Source: Gonium pectorale
Taxonomy: Eukaryota; Chlorophyta; Chlorophyceae; Chlamydomonadales; Volvocaceae
DNA length: 64,000 nucleotides
Assembly: GCA_001584585.1 (NCBI GenBank)
Contig: LSYV01000036.1
Span: 913,654 to 977,653, forward strand
Direction: 5' to 3'
Part shown: piece after piece, positions 47,391 through 57,628 of the stretch
How the letters are laid out: each line of letters starts with the position of its first letter
Numbering within the stretch: the stretch's first letter is position 1
Translations under genes and position numbers: made by a program
The notes under the pieces: model-generated
The model's input: the letters and a program-made list of their open reading frames with translations, nothing else
What the model was told of the DNA's origin: nothing
The model's database searches: none

Positions 47391-48017
47391 CGCACCGGAT
47401 GGAGCCGGCGCACTGGCCGCACCGGCCTCTGCTGCACAGCAAGGCGCCGACGGGAGTTTGACGGCTAAACGTGCGTCGCAACATTATACCGCCACAAGGG
47501 CGTGTGCCCGCCAAGCCAGAGCAAGGTCAGGGGACAGCTGTAGGCGTTACAGCCCATCGGATGCTGACCTGGCACGAGAAGACGCTGCGCGACGACGCGC
47601 GCTGGATGTTGCGGCACCTGCATCACGCGAGCGAGGCTCCGTGAGCTGTCGCAAGGCTTCGCGAAATGGCCCAACGGATGTTGCGACTACTCGGTGCCCC
47701 GCGATCAGCGGTCATGGTCCTGATTATCATTATGAGAAATATGAGCTATTGACGTTGCAACTCACTGCTGCATTGCGCGAGGGCGACGGGAACCGGCGAG
47801 CGCTTCGCCGAGCCTCAATGGCCAACGTAAGTTATTTGGAATATTTGCAACGTAACACAACAATGCCTCCGGCACAGATCAGCACTGCGCACGGGCTGAT
47901 GGCATAATTCGGCACTCTCGGCCTGAGCGCCGTGCATTCGCTTGCAAAACACCTCGCCTCGCGTGGGCAGCTGTTGCCCCTTTCAAGTCGAACAGGGATT
48001 TTCTCTATCTTTCAGCC

Positions 48018-51000
48018 ATGCAGCTCACCCAGGTACCTCTTGACTCGGCATGCCTATCCTGTCGGCGCCATCTTCCAACGAGTCGCCCCACCTTCCATCA
48101 CAGGGCCGCACGTTTGCTGCTCAGCGGGCTGCCAAGCCGGCGGCCCGTGTGGCCGTCCGCACCCAGGTCGCCAGGGTGCCGCAGGTAAGGGCGCTGTCCC
48201 GCACAACGTCATCGTGCTGGGTCAGCCTCAATGCGGATGGAATTTACAGGTCAATGCGGCTGCCGTTGCGACCAAGCCCAACTGGGAGGCGCTGGCTTCG
48301 GAGATGGAGTTTAAGTCCCCGCTCGAGATTATGGACAACGTAAGTCCGTGTTGCGCGCATGAACGGAGCCTCTTTGCATCATGTATACTGCACACTGTTA
48401 AGCTCGATAGAGTGGGTTCCAGTGGGTTTTGTGGCCTGGCACATGGCTTGGCCCCCACCCGCGAGGCCGTCGCCCCTCTCCCGCAACCCCCGGACCATGG
48501 ATTCCCTCAGGCCCTGAAGACGTTCGGCAGCGATGTTGCCATCGCCTTCAGCGGCGCCGAGGACGTTGCGCTCATCGAGTACGCCCACCTGACTGGCCGC
48601 CCGTACCGCGTGTTCAGGTGCGCACGTCTCCCGTCGCCCGGTCGGGGGCAGGAGGGTCGCTATGGCGTTGTCGATGCTCCTCCGCACAACGGCATGTGGG
48701 CCCTTCCACCCTTCCGCCTCGGCTCGGGATCAGCCGCGCAACGCTGGAGGGCCATGCAGCTGGTACCACCCTGGCCCTGCGCAGCAATGCAGGCCTGGGG
48801 TTTGCTGCAACCTTGCCGCCACGTATTCCTTGCGCGCTCCTAACCCCGTAAAATTCCATCTTCCCCTGACCTTGCCCTCCCCTCCGCCCTCGGGACAGAC
48901 ATGCGCCCCCATGCTTCTCTACTGAGAATGCCTTCCAAACCCACTACCCCTCCGCCCTGCACCCTCCCGTGCCTGTAGCCTGGACACTGGCCGCCTGAAC
49001 CCCGAGACGTACCGTCTGTTCGACGCTGTCGAGAAGCACTACAAGATCCGCATCGAGTACACCTTCCCGGAGGCGCAGGAGGTCATGGACCTGGTCCGCG
49101 CCAAGGGCCTGTTCTCGTTCTACGAGGACGGCCACAACGAGTGCTGCCGCATTCGCAAGGTGCCGGGGGATCGTGTGAAGCGGGGGCGCTTGCCGAGTAT
49201 CCCAGATCGGGGGGGAGGAGGGTTGATAGGGGGATATCTCCGACGTGTGTGGGCGCTTTGACGCCAGGGGGAGGGGAGGACTACCGGGCGCTATGACGCC
49301 AGGTTGAGGGGAGGGCTGCTGTTAAGCCCGCGTGCAACATGGTGCTGAAGTGCCCGCCGTCACCTCGCTCAACGCGCGCTGAATCCCACGGCTGCCCGCG
49401 GTGCAGGTCAAGCCCCTCCGCAAGCAGCTGAAGACGCTCCGCAGCTGGATCACCGGTCAGCGCAAGGACCAGTCGCCCGGCACCCGCACGGAGGTGCCGG
49501 TGGTGCAGGTGGACCCCGTCTTCGAGGGCCTTGACGGCGGCCCCGGCTCGCTGATCAAGTACAACCCGCTGTCCAACATGACCTCGGCCGAGGTGTGGAA
49601 CTTCCTGCGTGTCATGGTGAGTGGGTCGAGGGATGGAGGCCTGGGTGAGGGGTGTTGAAGAGTGGATGCCGTCGGGGCATGGCAAGGCGCCTTGGGGTGA
49701 GGGTACAAGGTTGGGGGTCGGGGTGAGGAGTGGTGGCTATTGGGGGCATGACAAGGCACGTTGCGTGGGGCGGGTTGGAGGCCCGCTTGGAGGCTGTGGA
49801 ATGGGAGGGACTCGTGCTTCACCACACCCAGCTGTCACTCACCATGGCGCGGCTATGCCAGTGCTGTGCTGCGGCCTTTTAACAGCTGTTAGCAATCACG
49901 TGCCCCATCAAAGGCAGGAGCGCGGCCGCTGTGGCCGCAGCGCCGTTCAAGGGGCACGACATTGTCAGTCGGTATTTCACACGACACGCACCCTCATGGC
50001 ATTCTAAGCAGCGGTAACCGGGCATTGCGGCGTGCACCGCGGGTAGTGCACGTCGTTTGCACATTCCCCGCGTGATCAACCACGGTCGGCACGTTCCCCG
50101 CGTGATCAACCACGGTCGACACGTTCCCCGCGTGATCAACCACGCTCAGCACGTTCCCTGCGTGCTCAACCACGCTCAGCTGTCACTCACCATGGCGCGG
50201 CTATACCGGTGCTGTGCTGCGGCCTTTTAACAGCTGACAGCAGCATGTGCCCCATCAAAGGCAGGAGCGCGGCCGCTCCTGTGGCCGCAGCGCCGTTCAA
50301 GGGGCATGACAGTACGCACGCTCCTGCACGAGCCCCGAGGGGCTGGCGCACGTCGCTTGGCGTTGGTCCCATTCGCCTTTCTTGACGCTGTGCTCCCTGC
50401 GAGCACCCCGCTTATGTTTGACCGGGACTGACAGATGTTGCCACAGCAGGTGTCGCACGGGCCCCTTGACACCCCAGACGTTTGTCGTCGGCGCTCCTCG
50501 CCCCACTGCGGCACCACCAATGCTGATGGCCCAACCAGGCCAACCCAAAGTTGAACATGCCCGCGCCGAGCCGCCGCCTCCCTCGCCCGCGCATTCACTT
50601 CCCTCCCTCCGCAGAACGTGCCGACGAACTCGCTGCACAACTGCGGCTACATCTCGATTGGCTGCGAGCCATGCACGCGGCCGGTGCTGCCCAACCAGGC
50701 GGAGCGCGAGGGCCGCTGGTGGTGGGAGGACGCGGCCGCCAAGGAGTGCGGTCTGCACAGTGGCAACGTCAAGAAGGCCGACGGCACCACGGAGGAGCGC
50801 AAGTCGGAGCGCGACCTGTGGCCCGCCGGTGAGGCCGCGGGCCCTGGTGTGTGCGTGTGTGGGGGTCCTTCCATCTGGTGGCTGAAGGCGTGGGGGTGTG
50901 GGGGACGGGGGTTGCCCGGGCGACTGATTCCAGTTTGTCGAGGAAGCGGGCAACGGGCAGGACTATGTGATATTGTGGATGGTTGGGGCCTGAGGTCGGG

Positions 51001-52450
51001 GTCGTGCGTAGAATGCCGCGGGAACCCCGACGGGGACGCCTTACGGTCGCCCACGGAGGGGGCGCCGCGGGGCGGAGGGAAGGGCCAAGGTGCGTGTGTT
51101 TGTCGCGACGGCCGCGGCGTTGGCGGCTCGGCCGCCCAGCTTGCGCGTGGCAGGGCAGGGCTGAAGCATGGAGCAGGGCTGGCTCGGATCAGGAGGTGAG
51201 CACGTTGAGAGCCCCGCACCGTCACTCGCACTTCCCGCTTGCCAGTCGTGGCAGGGCACCTGTCATGGTGACATAGCGGCTGGCGGTTTCCGACGAGCAG
51301 CCCAACGTTCTGCGACCGTTTTAACCACTTGCGCTCCTCCTGGCGACTGACGACCGCAGGCAGCGCCGTTGCCACGCTGAGCAAGGAGGAGGTGCGCGCC
51401 CTGGCCGACGGGCAGCGTGCGCAGGGCACCCTGGCGGTGCTGTACGCACCGTGGTGCCCCTTCTGCCAGCGCATGGAGGCGGCATACGAGGAGCTGGCCG
51501 CGCAGCTGGCGGGCGGCAACGTGCGCGTCGCCAAGTACCAGGCCGACATCGACCGTGAGTTCTGCAACGAGAAGCTGCAGCTCAAGACCTTCCCCACCAT
51601 CATCTACCTGCCCGCCAACAGCACGCAGGTGAGGGAAAGGGGGGGCTGGGGCCGGGGTGCGCGGTGGTTTGGGTATGTAGTTGGGCTAAGGGGTTGGAGG
51701 CCCGCGTGGAGGCCTTGGAAAGGGAGGGACTCGTGCTTCACCACACCCAGCTGTCACTCACCATGGCGCGGCTATTTCAGTGCTGTGCTGCGGCCTTTTA
51801 ACAGCTGTAAGCAACCACGTGCCCCATCTAAGGCAGGCGTGTCGCTGTTGTAGCAACAACGCCGTTCAAGGGGCACGACATCAGTCATGAATTTCCAGGA
51901 AGCACATTTTGCGCTATGCACAATGGGGCCTTGGGGGGTGGGTTTCGTGTATGAAACAGCACGCTCAGCTGTCACTCACCATGGCGCGGCTATTTCAGTG
52001 CTGTGCTGCGGCCTTTTAACAGCTGTAAGCAACCGTGTGCCCCATCAAAGGCAGGAGCGCGGCCGCTGTGGCCGCAGCGCCGTTCAAGGGGCACGACAAT
52101 ACCCTCACACGAAACCCTTTCATCCATGCTATCTATTGCTAGTATGGCGTATGGCACCTGCTTGTGCCCTCTCCCGCCTGCGACGGTTTGCTTGAGGGAG
52201 GGGATAAAGGGGCGGCTGCAACATCAGCCTGTCGCAAGGAAAATATGTCTGTGCTGTCGTGTAAGCGCGTTTGCGCCTTGGCAACCCCTGGCACTCAATT
52301 ACAGTGTGTCACTGACGTTGCACGAGCGCGACCCGTGGTTCATTACCGCACCCCGTCCCCCGATCCCCCATCCAGGTCATCAAGTACCCCAGCGAGCGCC
52401 GCGATACCGAGACCCTGTCCATGTGGGTCAAGACGGTGGCCGGCAAGTAA
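48018..52450 (+). CDS. APR1: Adenylyl-sulfate (APS) reductase, plastidic
   Basis: Reduces adenosine 5'-phosphosulfate to sulfite with electrons from glutathione, a committed step of sulfate assimilation to cysteine in the plastid (MET16 in Chlamydomonas). Nine exons join in phase into 413 residues: 48018-48032, 48104-48184, 48250-48339, 48511-48617, 48979-49159, 49407-49616, 50615-50828, 51360-51628 and 52376-52450. A basic, Ala/Arg-rich transit peptide (about 1-35) leads to the reductase domain: [27 protein letters not shown], then ECCRIRK and GCEPCTRPV, which hold the [4Fe-4S] cysteines and catalytic residues. The C-terminal thioredoxin/glutaredoxin-like domain has active site WCPFC. Length and two-domain layout match plant-type APR. 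Exon 1 is only five codons. Introns 6 and 8 are long and carry repeats. Confidence 0.96.
49829..49962 (+). repeat. APR intron repeat, copy 1
   Basis: A ~132-base unit starting CAGCTGTCACTCACCATGGC, continuing GTGCTGTGCTGCGGCC, TTTTAACAGCTG and CACGTGCCCCATCAAAGGCA, and ending CGCCGTTCAAGGGGCACGAC. The centre holds an interrupted palindrome around GAGCGCGGCCGC and GTGGCCGCAGCGC. It lies in APR intron 6. Confidence 0.85.
50060..50179 (+). repeat. Four tandem 30-base units in APR intron 6
   Basis: CACGTTCCCCGCGTGATCAA plus CCACGGTCGG recurs at 50060, 50090, 50120 and 50150 with few changes. The last unit runs directly into copy 2 of the ~132-base intron repeat. Confidence 0.85.
50178..50312 (+). 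repeat. APR intron repeat, copy 2
   Basis: The same unit as at 49829, with small differences (AACAGCTGACAGCAGCATGT and an extra CCT in the palindrome loop). It lies in APR intron 6. Confidence 0.85.
51749..51882 (+). repeat. APR intron repeat, copy 3
   Basis: The same unit in intron 8. The central palindrome has changed to GTGTCGCTGTTGTAGCAACA-AC, keeping approximate dyad symmetry while losing the GGCCGC sequence. Confidence 0.85.
51966..52099 (+). repeat. APR intron repeat, copy 4
   Basis: The same unit in intron 8, with the GGCCGC-type palindrome intact. It is the second copy in that intron, about 217 bases after copy 3. Confidence 0.85.
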
Positions 52451-54591
52451 AGCCGCAGGCGGTCGGCTGCGGGCGGTGGCTTGTGCGCTTGGCCGCTACC
52501 GCCCGCAAAGGACGTTTGCGGTCGGGTCGCGGTTGGGTGATCATCAGGTCTCGACGGTATGGTAATGGCGGGCCTGGGCCGCATGTGCCGCATAGGGGGC
52601 GTGTGCGCGCTTTGCCGGCGGACGGCGCGACGCGTCGCTGCTGGGTGTTTCCTTTGCTCAGCTGGCTTGTGGGTCCACGCGGTGATGTAGCGTGGATGCC
52701 CATGTGGACACACGGGGGGGTGGCGCAGGTGGAGGTCGATGTTTGCGCCCCTGTGTGTGCCCAGCGGTGTCCGCGGGTGGGCGTTTTTCGGCCTCTCGGG
52801 CTGGTTTGGTCTCTCGACGTGTCGAGTGTAACGCGGCGCGTGGCGTGGCGTGGCGTTGACGGGTGCATGTATGTACTGTGGTGTGCGCTTGGACTTTGGT
52901 GCTGACTGGCGTGGCGTTCGCTCGACCGGCTGTACGTTTGTACGGCAGGGTATGTGCAGCGCGCGTTCTATCGTCTGGTGATTTCGTTTGTTTTCTTCGC
53001 TATGGCGAAAGCGAGCCGTCGTCGGGCCTCGCGGAGGGCCTTGTGATACTGGGCTCGTCAATAAGCCATTATCGCATGTAAATGCAGTGCAGGGTGTCGA
53101 CCGCAGCACGTTAGCAACTTCGTTACTGCACGCAGCAGGCCTCAATCAATTACCACACATTGCCAGATGTACGCGTGTCAATCACACGCGCTGCTTCAGT
53201 TGCCCTATCCCTGGTCAGCAGCAGCGTGCCTCACGCAGTACACTCGGTCGTCACGGTCGTGAGTGTCATCTGGATCGCAACGAAACACAGTGCAAGAGTG
53301 GTTGTACGGCACATACAGATGTGCGGCTGTACGGCTCTCTGAGGGAGCCTGCAATCTGTACTTGGCATACTGTTGGGCAGTGAGGCGGCAGCGGCATGCT
53401 GATGCGGCGAAGGGAGGGACCCCCTTCTCGGATTTCAGCTCATTCAGGAGCTCAAAGACACACATGCTACTACTAAGTTCACCCTCGTCAAAGCAAGGCT
53501 GAAGGGGACGCCTGCACCGAGCCAAAAACCGAGCCCGTCGGAGCCAGACAGCCTGTACAATGGCGAAGTATATACCGGTATGGGGAAGGCTGCGCACACC
53601 GCTCTCTGCACATTTGTATCGTTACGTGTAATCGCCGGCCGTGCGCCAAGCCATGACTGCTTGACGACACCCACTGCGACACCGGCTCTGGAGAGGTAGC
53701 GCGATAGCGCGGTAGCGCGGTCCCCACGCCGGGTATAAACTCGCTGCATTACATGACGGGCCGTCAATGGCCTACGGCGCAAGTGGTGCTGGGCAGGCAA
53801 CCGAGTGTCCAGCAGCCAACACAAGGAAAAAGGCAATGACACCTCACAGCGGGCCGGTCATCAATCGCCCACAAAAAATATAAAAACCGCGGACGGAGGG
53901 CGGCTCAGCAACAGCTGTCGGTAGCCTTCCCGCTCCGTGCTCCTGTACGGTCCATTCGGGCCCCCTACCTCGCCTCTGTGTCCCCATGCCCGTTCACGTG
54001 TTATGTATGCGTTACGGTATGCTCAAACAGTTACACGACAAAACAGTTCCATAGGCGACGAGTGCCCGTTCAAGTCTGTGCGCACATGACGTCGCCGCAC
54101 CGACAGCTGCGCATACAGGAGCCTGTGGTGCATGTGATGCAGTCCGCACTCGCTTGCGACAGCACCTCTGCCGCTCAACTCGAGACCGGGTGGGCCCTAC
54201 CAACCCCTACCAACTTTAATCCGTACACAGGCACGCACGTGTACACCCATCAGGCGGAGGGGCACCTCAGCCGTGGGGCGTCAACCGCGCGCGCGCCATT
54301 CGCTCCGCCCCCTCCGCCCGCCGCCTGTGGACCCCGCCACACCACACTCGCACCGACGGCGCGCCTCCCGCCTCCTGCAGCCATTCCCCTTCGCTGCCCC
54401 AAGACGCCCGCGTGTTGAGCGAGGCCGCTAGGCCCCCATCAGTCCCCGCCCCCAGCCGCCCGTGAGCGATGTACCGTATACATACATACGAGCGAGGCCG
54501 CTAGCGTCTCAGCATGCAGCAGCCCTCTCCTCCCCCATCCTCGGGCCCCGGGTCCCTGGCCCAGGCAGGTACGCACGTAGATGTGTGTTTT
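52451..54591. other. Intergenic stretch between APR and the small conserved gene
   Basis: TGTAA at 52827-52831, 377 bases past the APR stop, is its likely poly(A) signal. The remainder lies between convergent genes and has no recognised coding or RNA feature. A short run of GCGATAGCGCGGTAGCGCGG is seen at about 53700. Confidence 0.5.
52827..52831 (+). terminator. TGTAA poly(A) signal of APR
   Basis: Canonical algal signal at a typical distance from the APR stop codon at 52450. Confidence 0.5.
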
Positions 54592-56154
54592 CTACCGCGG
54601 GTCGTCGCCCGGCGACGTGCGCATGTGCTCCAGGTTGGCCGAGTGCGCGGGGGAGCCGGAGACGTCCTGCTCGGCGCGCTTGGGGGCGGGCGAGGCGCCC
54701 TCCTCGCCCACGTGGTGCAGCTGCTGGACCACCTGCCGGGCGGTGGGACGTACGGGGGGGGGGGCACGTACGGGTAGGGTTGGGTTTGGCAGCGGAAAGT
54801 GTGTGACGCAGCGCAGCGGATTGAGGAGCTATGCCGTTGATACGAACGTACGACGCGGGTTTCTGTCGTGGTTGGGACGAGCATCAAGGGAGAATGTTTA
54901 ATGCGATGCAGTCACACCGTCCTGACACACACTCACCCGGCCATGCTTACAAGTCCATACATATAAGCTGTTCTACGCTGACCATGCGTGGATGCAATGA
55001 AAAACAGCATCAGGGCCCGGTGGCCGTCTCGTACATGTCTTGTACGGATGGTTAACTAAATCGCATGGTGCAACCGGCGGGCCCACGCACAATGCAAGGC
55101 ACCGCGTCAGGACATCGCGCCGCAGGTAGGCCAAGGACGCGCGCCCGTCGCCCGCTTCCTCTCCACGTGCCCCCTCTTCCTCCCGATAATAAACCCATGC
55201 GACGCACGACCACGTAACACCCTCTGCGAACCACCCCACCCCACCATCGCACACGCTTGTGCCCCCCCCCCGCAGACTGCGGTCGCCTTGAACCCGTACC
55301 CCTGGGTACCCATCCCACGCCTTCCAAGGTCCAACCCAATGAAGATGAAAAACAGGAACCTGCAGAGAAAGAGGCAATGACCCCCGCCCCAGACTCCCCC
55401 TACCCCCGCGCCACGCCTTCCCAGTCGCAACCCAATGACCGCCGCCCCTCGCGCACGTACGCTGATGGTGTGGCGCTGCAGGTGCTCCAGCTTCTCCGGC
55501 ACCTGGGTGGTGTCGTCGTCGACGAGCTGCTCCGCCTTGACCACCGCCTCGGAGACGGACGCCAGCGTCTCGTGCCAGCCCTCAGCGCCCTCCACGAAGT
55601 CGGGGGTCTCACCCTTGAGGGCCTGGGGGACGGGGGGCGCGGGGGGGGGGCGGGGCACGTGGGACGCGGTAGGGGGCGGGTGGTGGTGGTGGGAGATGAA
55701 ACGCGCGAGCCGGCGACGGACGACGGGGAGCAGCGGCGCGGGTTGAGACGCAAGGCTCGAGCTGAGGGCCGGCGCACAGGTGCGTTCTTCTACCAATTTG
55801 TGTTACCAGATTGCGTGAATTATACATGGTTTGCTCACGCGCAACGAGTTGAGCATCGAGAACTGGCGGCCAACGCTCCGCCCTGCCGGGAAGGCTGACG
55901 AATCAAGCCTGCGAGCCCTAGTGCAGTTAATTGCCCCTGAAAGCGTGGCTCACCTTCTCCTTGTGATGTGCGAGCGACTTGGGGTCGTTGTCGCTCATAT
56001 GGGAGCCTATGCCCGTCGCGCAGCCGGTTGAGACGCCGCGGCTGCTGCCGCCGCCCTGCAGCAGGCGGCCGGCCGCCTGGGCCGCCCGGCTGGGGCTGGA
56101 GCCTTGGCCATTGAAGGCAGACACGGCCAAGCGGCGCGCAGCGTTGAGCAGCAT
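54592..56154 (-). CDS. Small conserved protein, probably mitochondrial, function unknown
   Basis: Three exons join in phase into 167 residues: 56154-55954, 55622-55461 and 54732-54592. All introns are GT-AG with phase-0 junctions. The N-terminus MLLNAARRLAVSAFNGQG with SRAAQAAGRLL is Arg/Ala/Ser-rich and acid-free, typical of a mitochondrial presequence. The middle reads SDNDPKSLAHHKEKALKGE and EGWHETLASVSEAVVKAEQ. I recall a similar DNDP...GWxExLASxSEAxVKA pattern in uncharacterised plant proteins, but cannot name the family. The C-terminal part is charged and ends MRTSPGDDPR. There is no membrane segment and no catalytic motif. Splice positions are well supported by consensus and phase; function is not assigned. 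Confidence 0.7.
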
Positions 56155-57628
56155 TCTAGGTAGGTCGCGTGTGTTCAGCGCTGTCGGTAAATGTAGACCA
56201 AGTGATCAATGCAGTGCTGAAACGGCGTTTTGTGTAAGGCTTCTTCTAGCGGAACACTTCAGCAACAGCCGAAGATGCATCGGCGTCATCGAGTTCTGGA
56301 GCATCCAGCTAACCTGAAAATACCGCGGGATTTCATGTCGTTTTGCGCCTCATTGCACAAGCGCAATGCGAAACTCCTAATCTGGCGCACTCTGGTCCAT
56401 GATTTCCAAGTGACCCACGGGTCATTTCCCGGGCCACATTGAGAGGACGCTTTCGCTCCTGGCTGTGGTCCTGAGTGACGAAATTGCAGCGGTTAGTAAA
56501 GCGTATGTCACTCGCTGTGGTCGGACAGCCGTGCACCGCGACGACAGGGGTCGCCAAACTGAGCGCCATTCGTCTGCTCTACCCTGCAAAGTGGGGGCTG
56601 AGGGGGCAGGGAATGGAACGGCATGCGCTGCGGTGCCGCCTGGTGCTGACATGAAGATGGCATAACGCTGCGTGGGTGGCTTAGGAGGTGGCTGATCCTG
56701 ACCACGCGCCCGGGGTGGGTGTGAGCCATGGCTCAATGTCTGTGGAGCCATTGAGCCATGACCACCTGACAACTATCCCGGCTGCGTAGCTCACGGTGCG
56801 GTCACGGGATATTGCACGCTCAGATCACGAACCGCCCAACGTCATTGCTACTATTGCACAGTGCGCCTGGTCGCGCTATCGTTTGTGTGTCGTAATACCT
56901 CCCCTAGGCCTTACGGCTTTGAGGCAGGAGCCCATCGGCTGGCGTGACCAGATGGGCAAACTATCGGTCGTAAGACGAGTATCCGACGGCTGTTTGGCGG
57001 GTGGCGCGGCTGGGACAGCCACTGTGATGGCCCAACCTAACGAGTACGAGAGTACTTGATTGTGTTGCAGCCACCGCTACCGTCACCACTGCTGATAGCC
57101 CTGCCGGGTTTACTCGGTCTTCAACGCATGCGCCCCGTCGTCGCCACCCTTAGCATTTCATGGGAGCGTGGGAGATTTCGGCGGAGGGTCGGATGGTCTG
57201 GGTGAGTTGCACCGCGCTCCCCTCATGCCGATCGCACTGGGACGCGATCCGGAGGGACGGAATGTGCGGTTCCCCACTCGGCGACAGCGACATGTGGTGT
57301 ATGTGTACGGTGTACGGCCATGATGGACACGAACAATAGTGCGATGGGAATCTGGCCCGATCCCGATGCTGTCTGTCCATATAAAACCGGAAGTACATCT
57401 TGCTATAGTTGCGTCTGTAGAAGGCTCTGCTCGGATACCGGTACCGAGACCTGTACTCGTGTCGTGCCGAGTCGCTTGCAACCTCCTTACCTGAATTGCC
57501 AGGCTTTTCAGGTTAAAAACGCTTTGTCCAAAGAACCCACAGTTACCGTAACCTAGGACTGATACATGGCGCACCTCGTGGGCGGCTGACCTGCTCTAGG
57601 GCGGGCTGAGGACTACCTACATCGCCAG
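56155..57628. other. Intergenic region between divergent genes
   Basis: Upstream of both the small mitochondrial-type gene and the MYND gene, so both promoters should lie here. Only short unconserved frames are seen, and no repeat was identified. Confidence 0.5.

Noticed and set aside
50647..51603. 318-codon minus-strand frame opposite APR
   Set aside because: An antisense shadow of APR exons 7 and 8 and their intron. The plus-strand exons encode clear APR motifs.
49829..52099. CRISPR-like array from repeated units in the APR introns
   Set aside because: The units are 132 bases, irregularly spaced, located in nuclear introns, and there are no cas genes.
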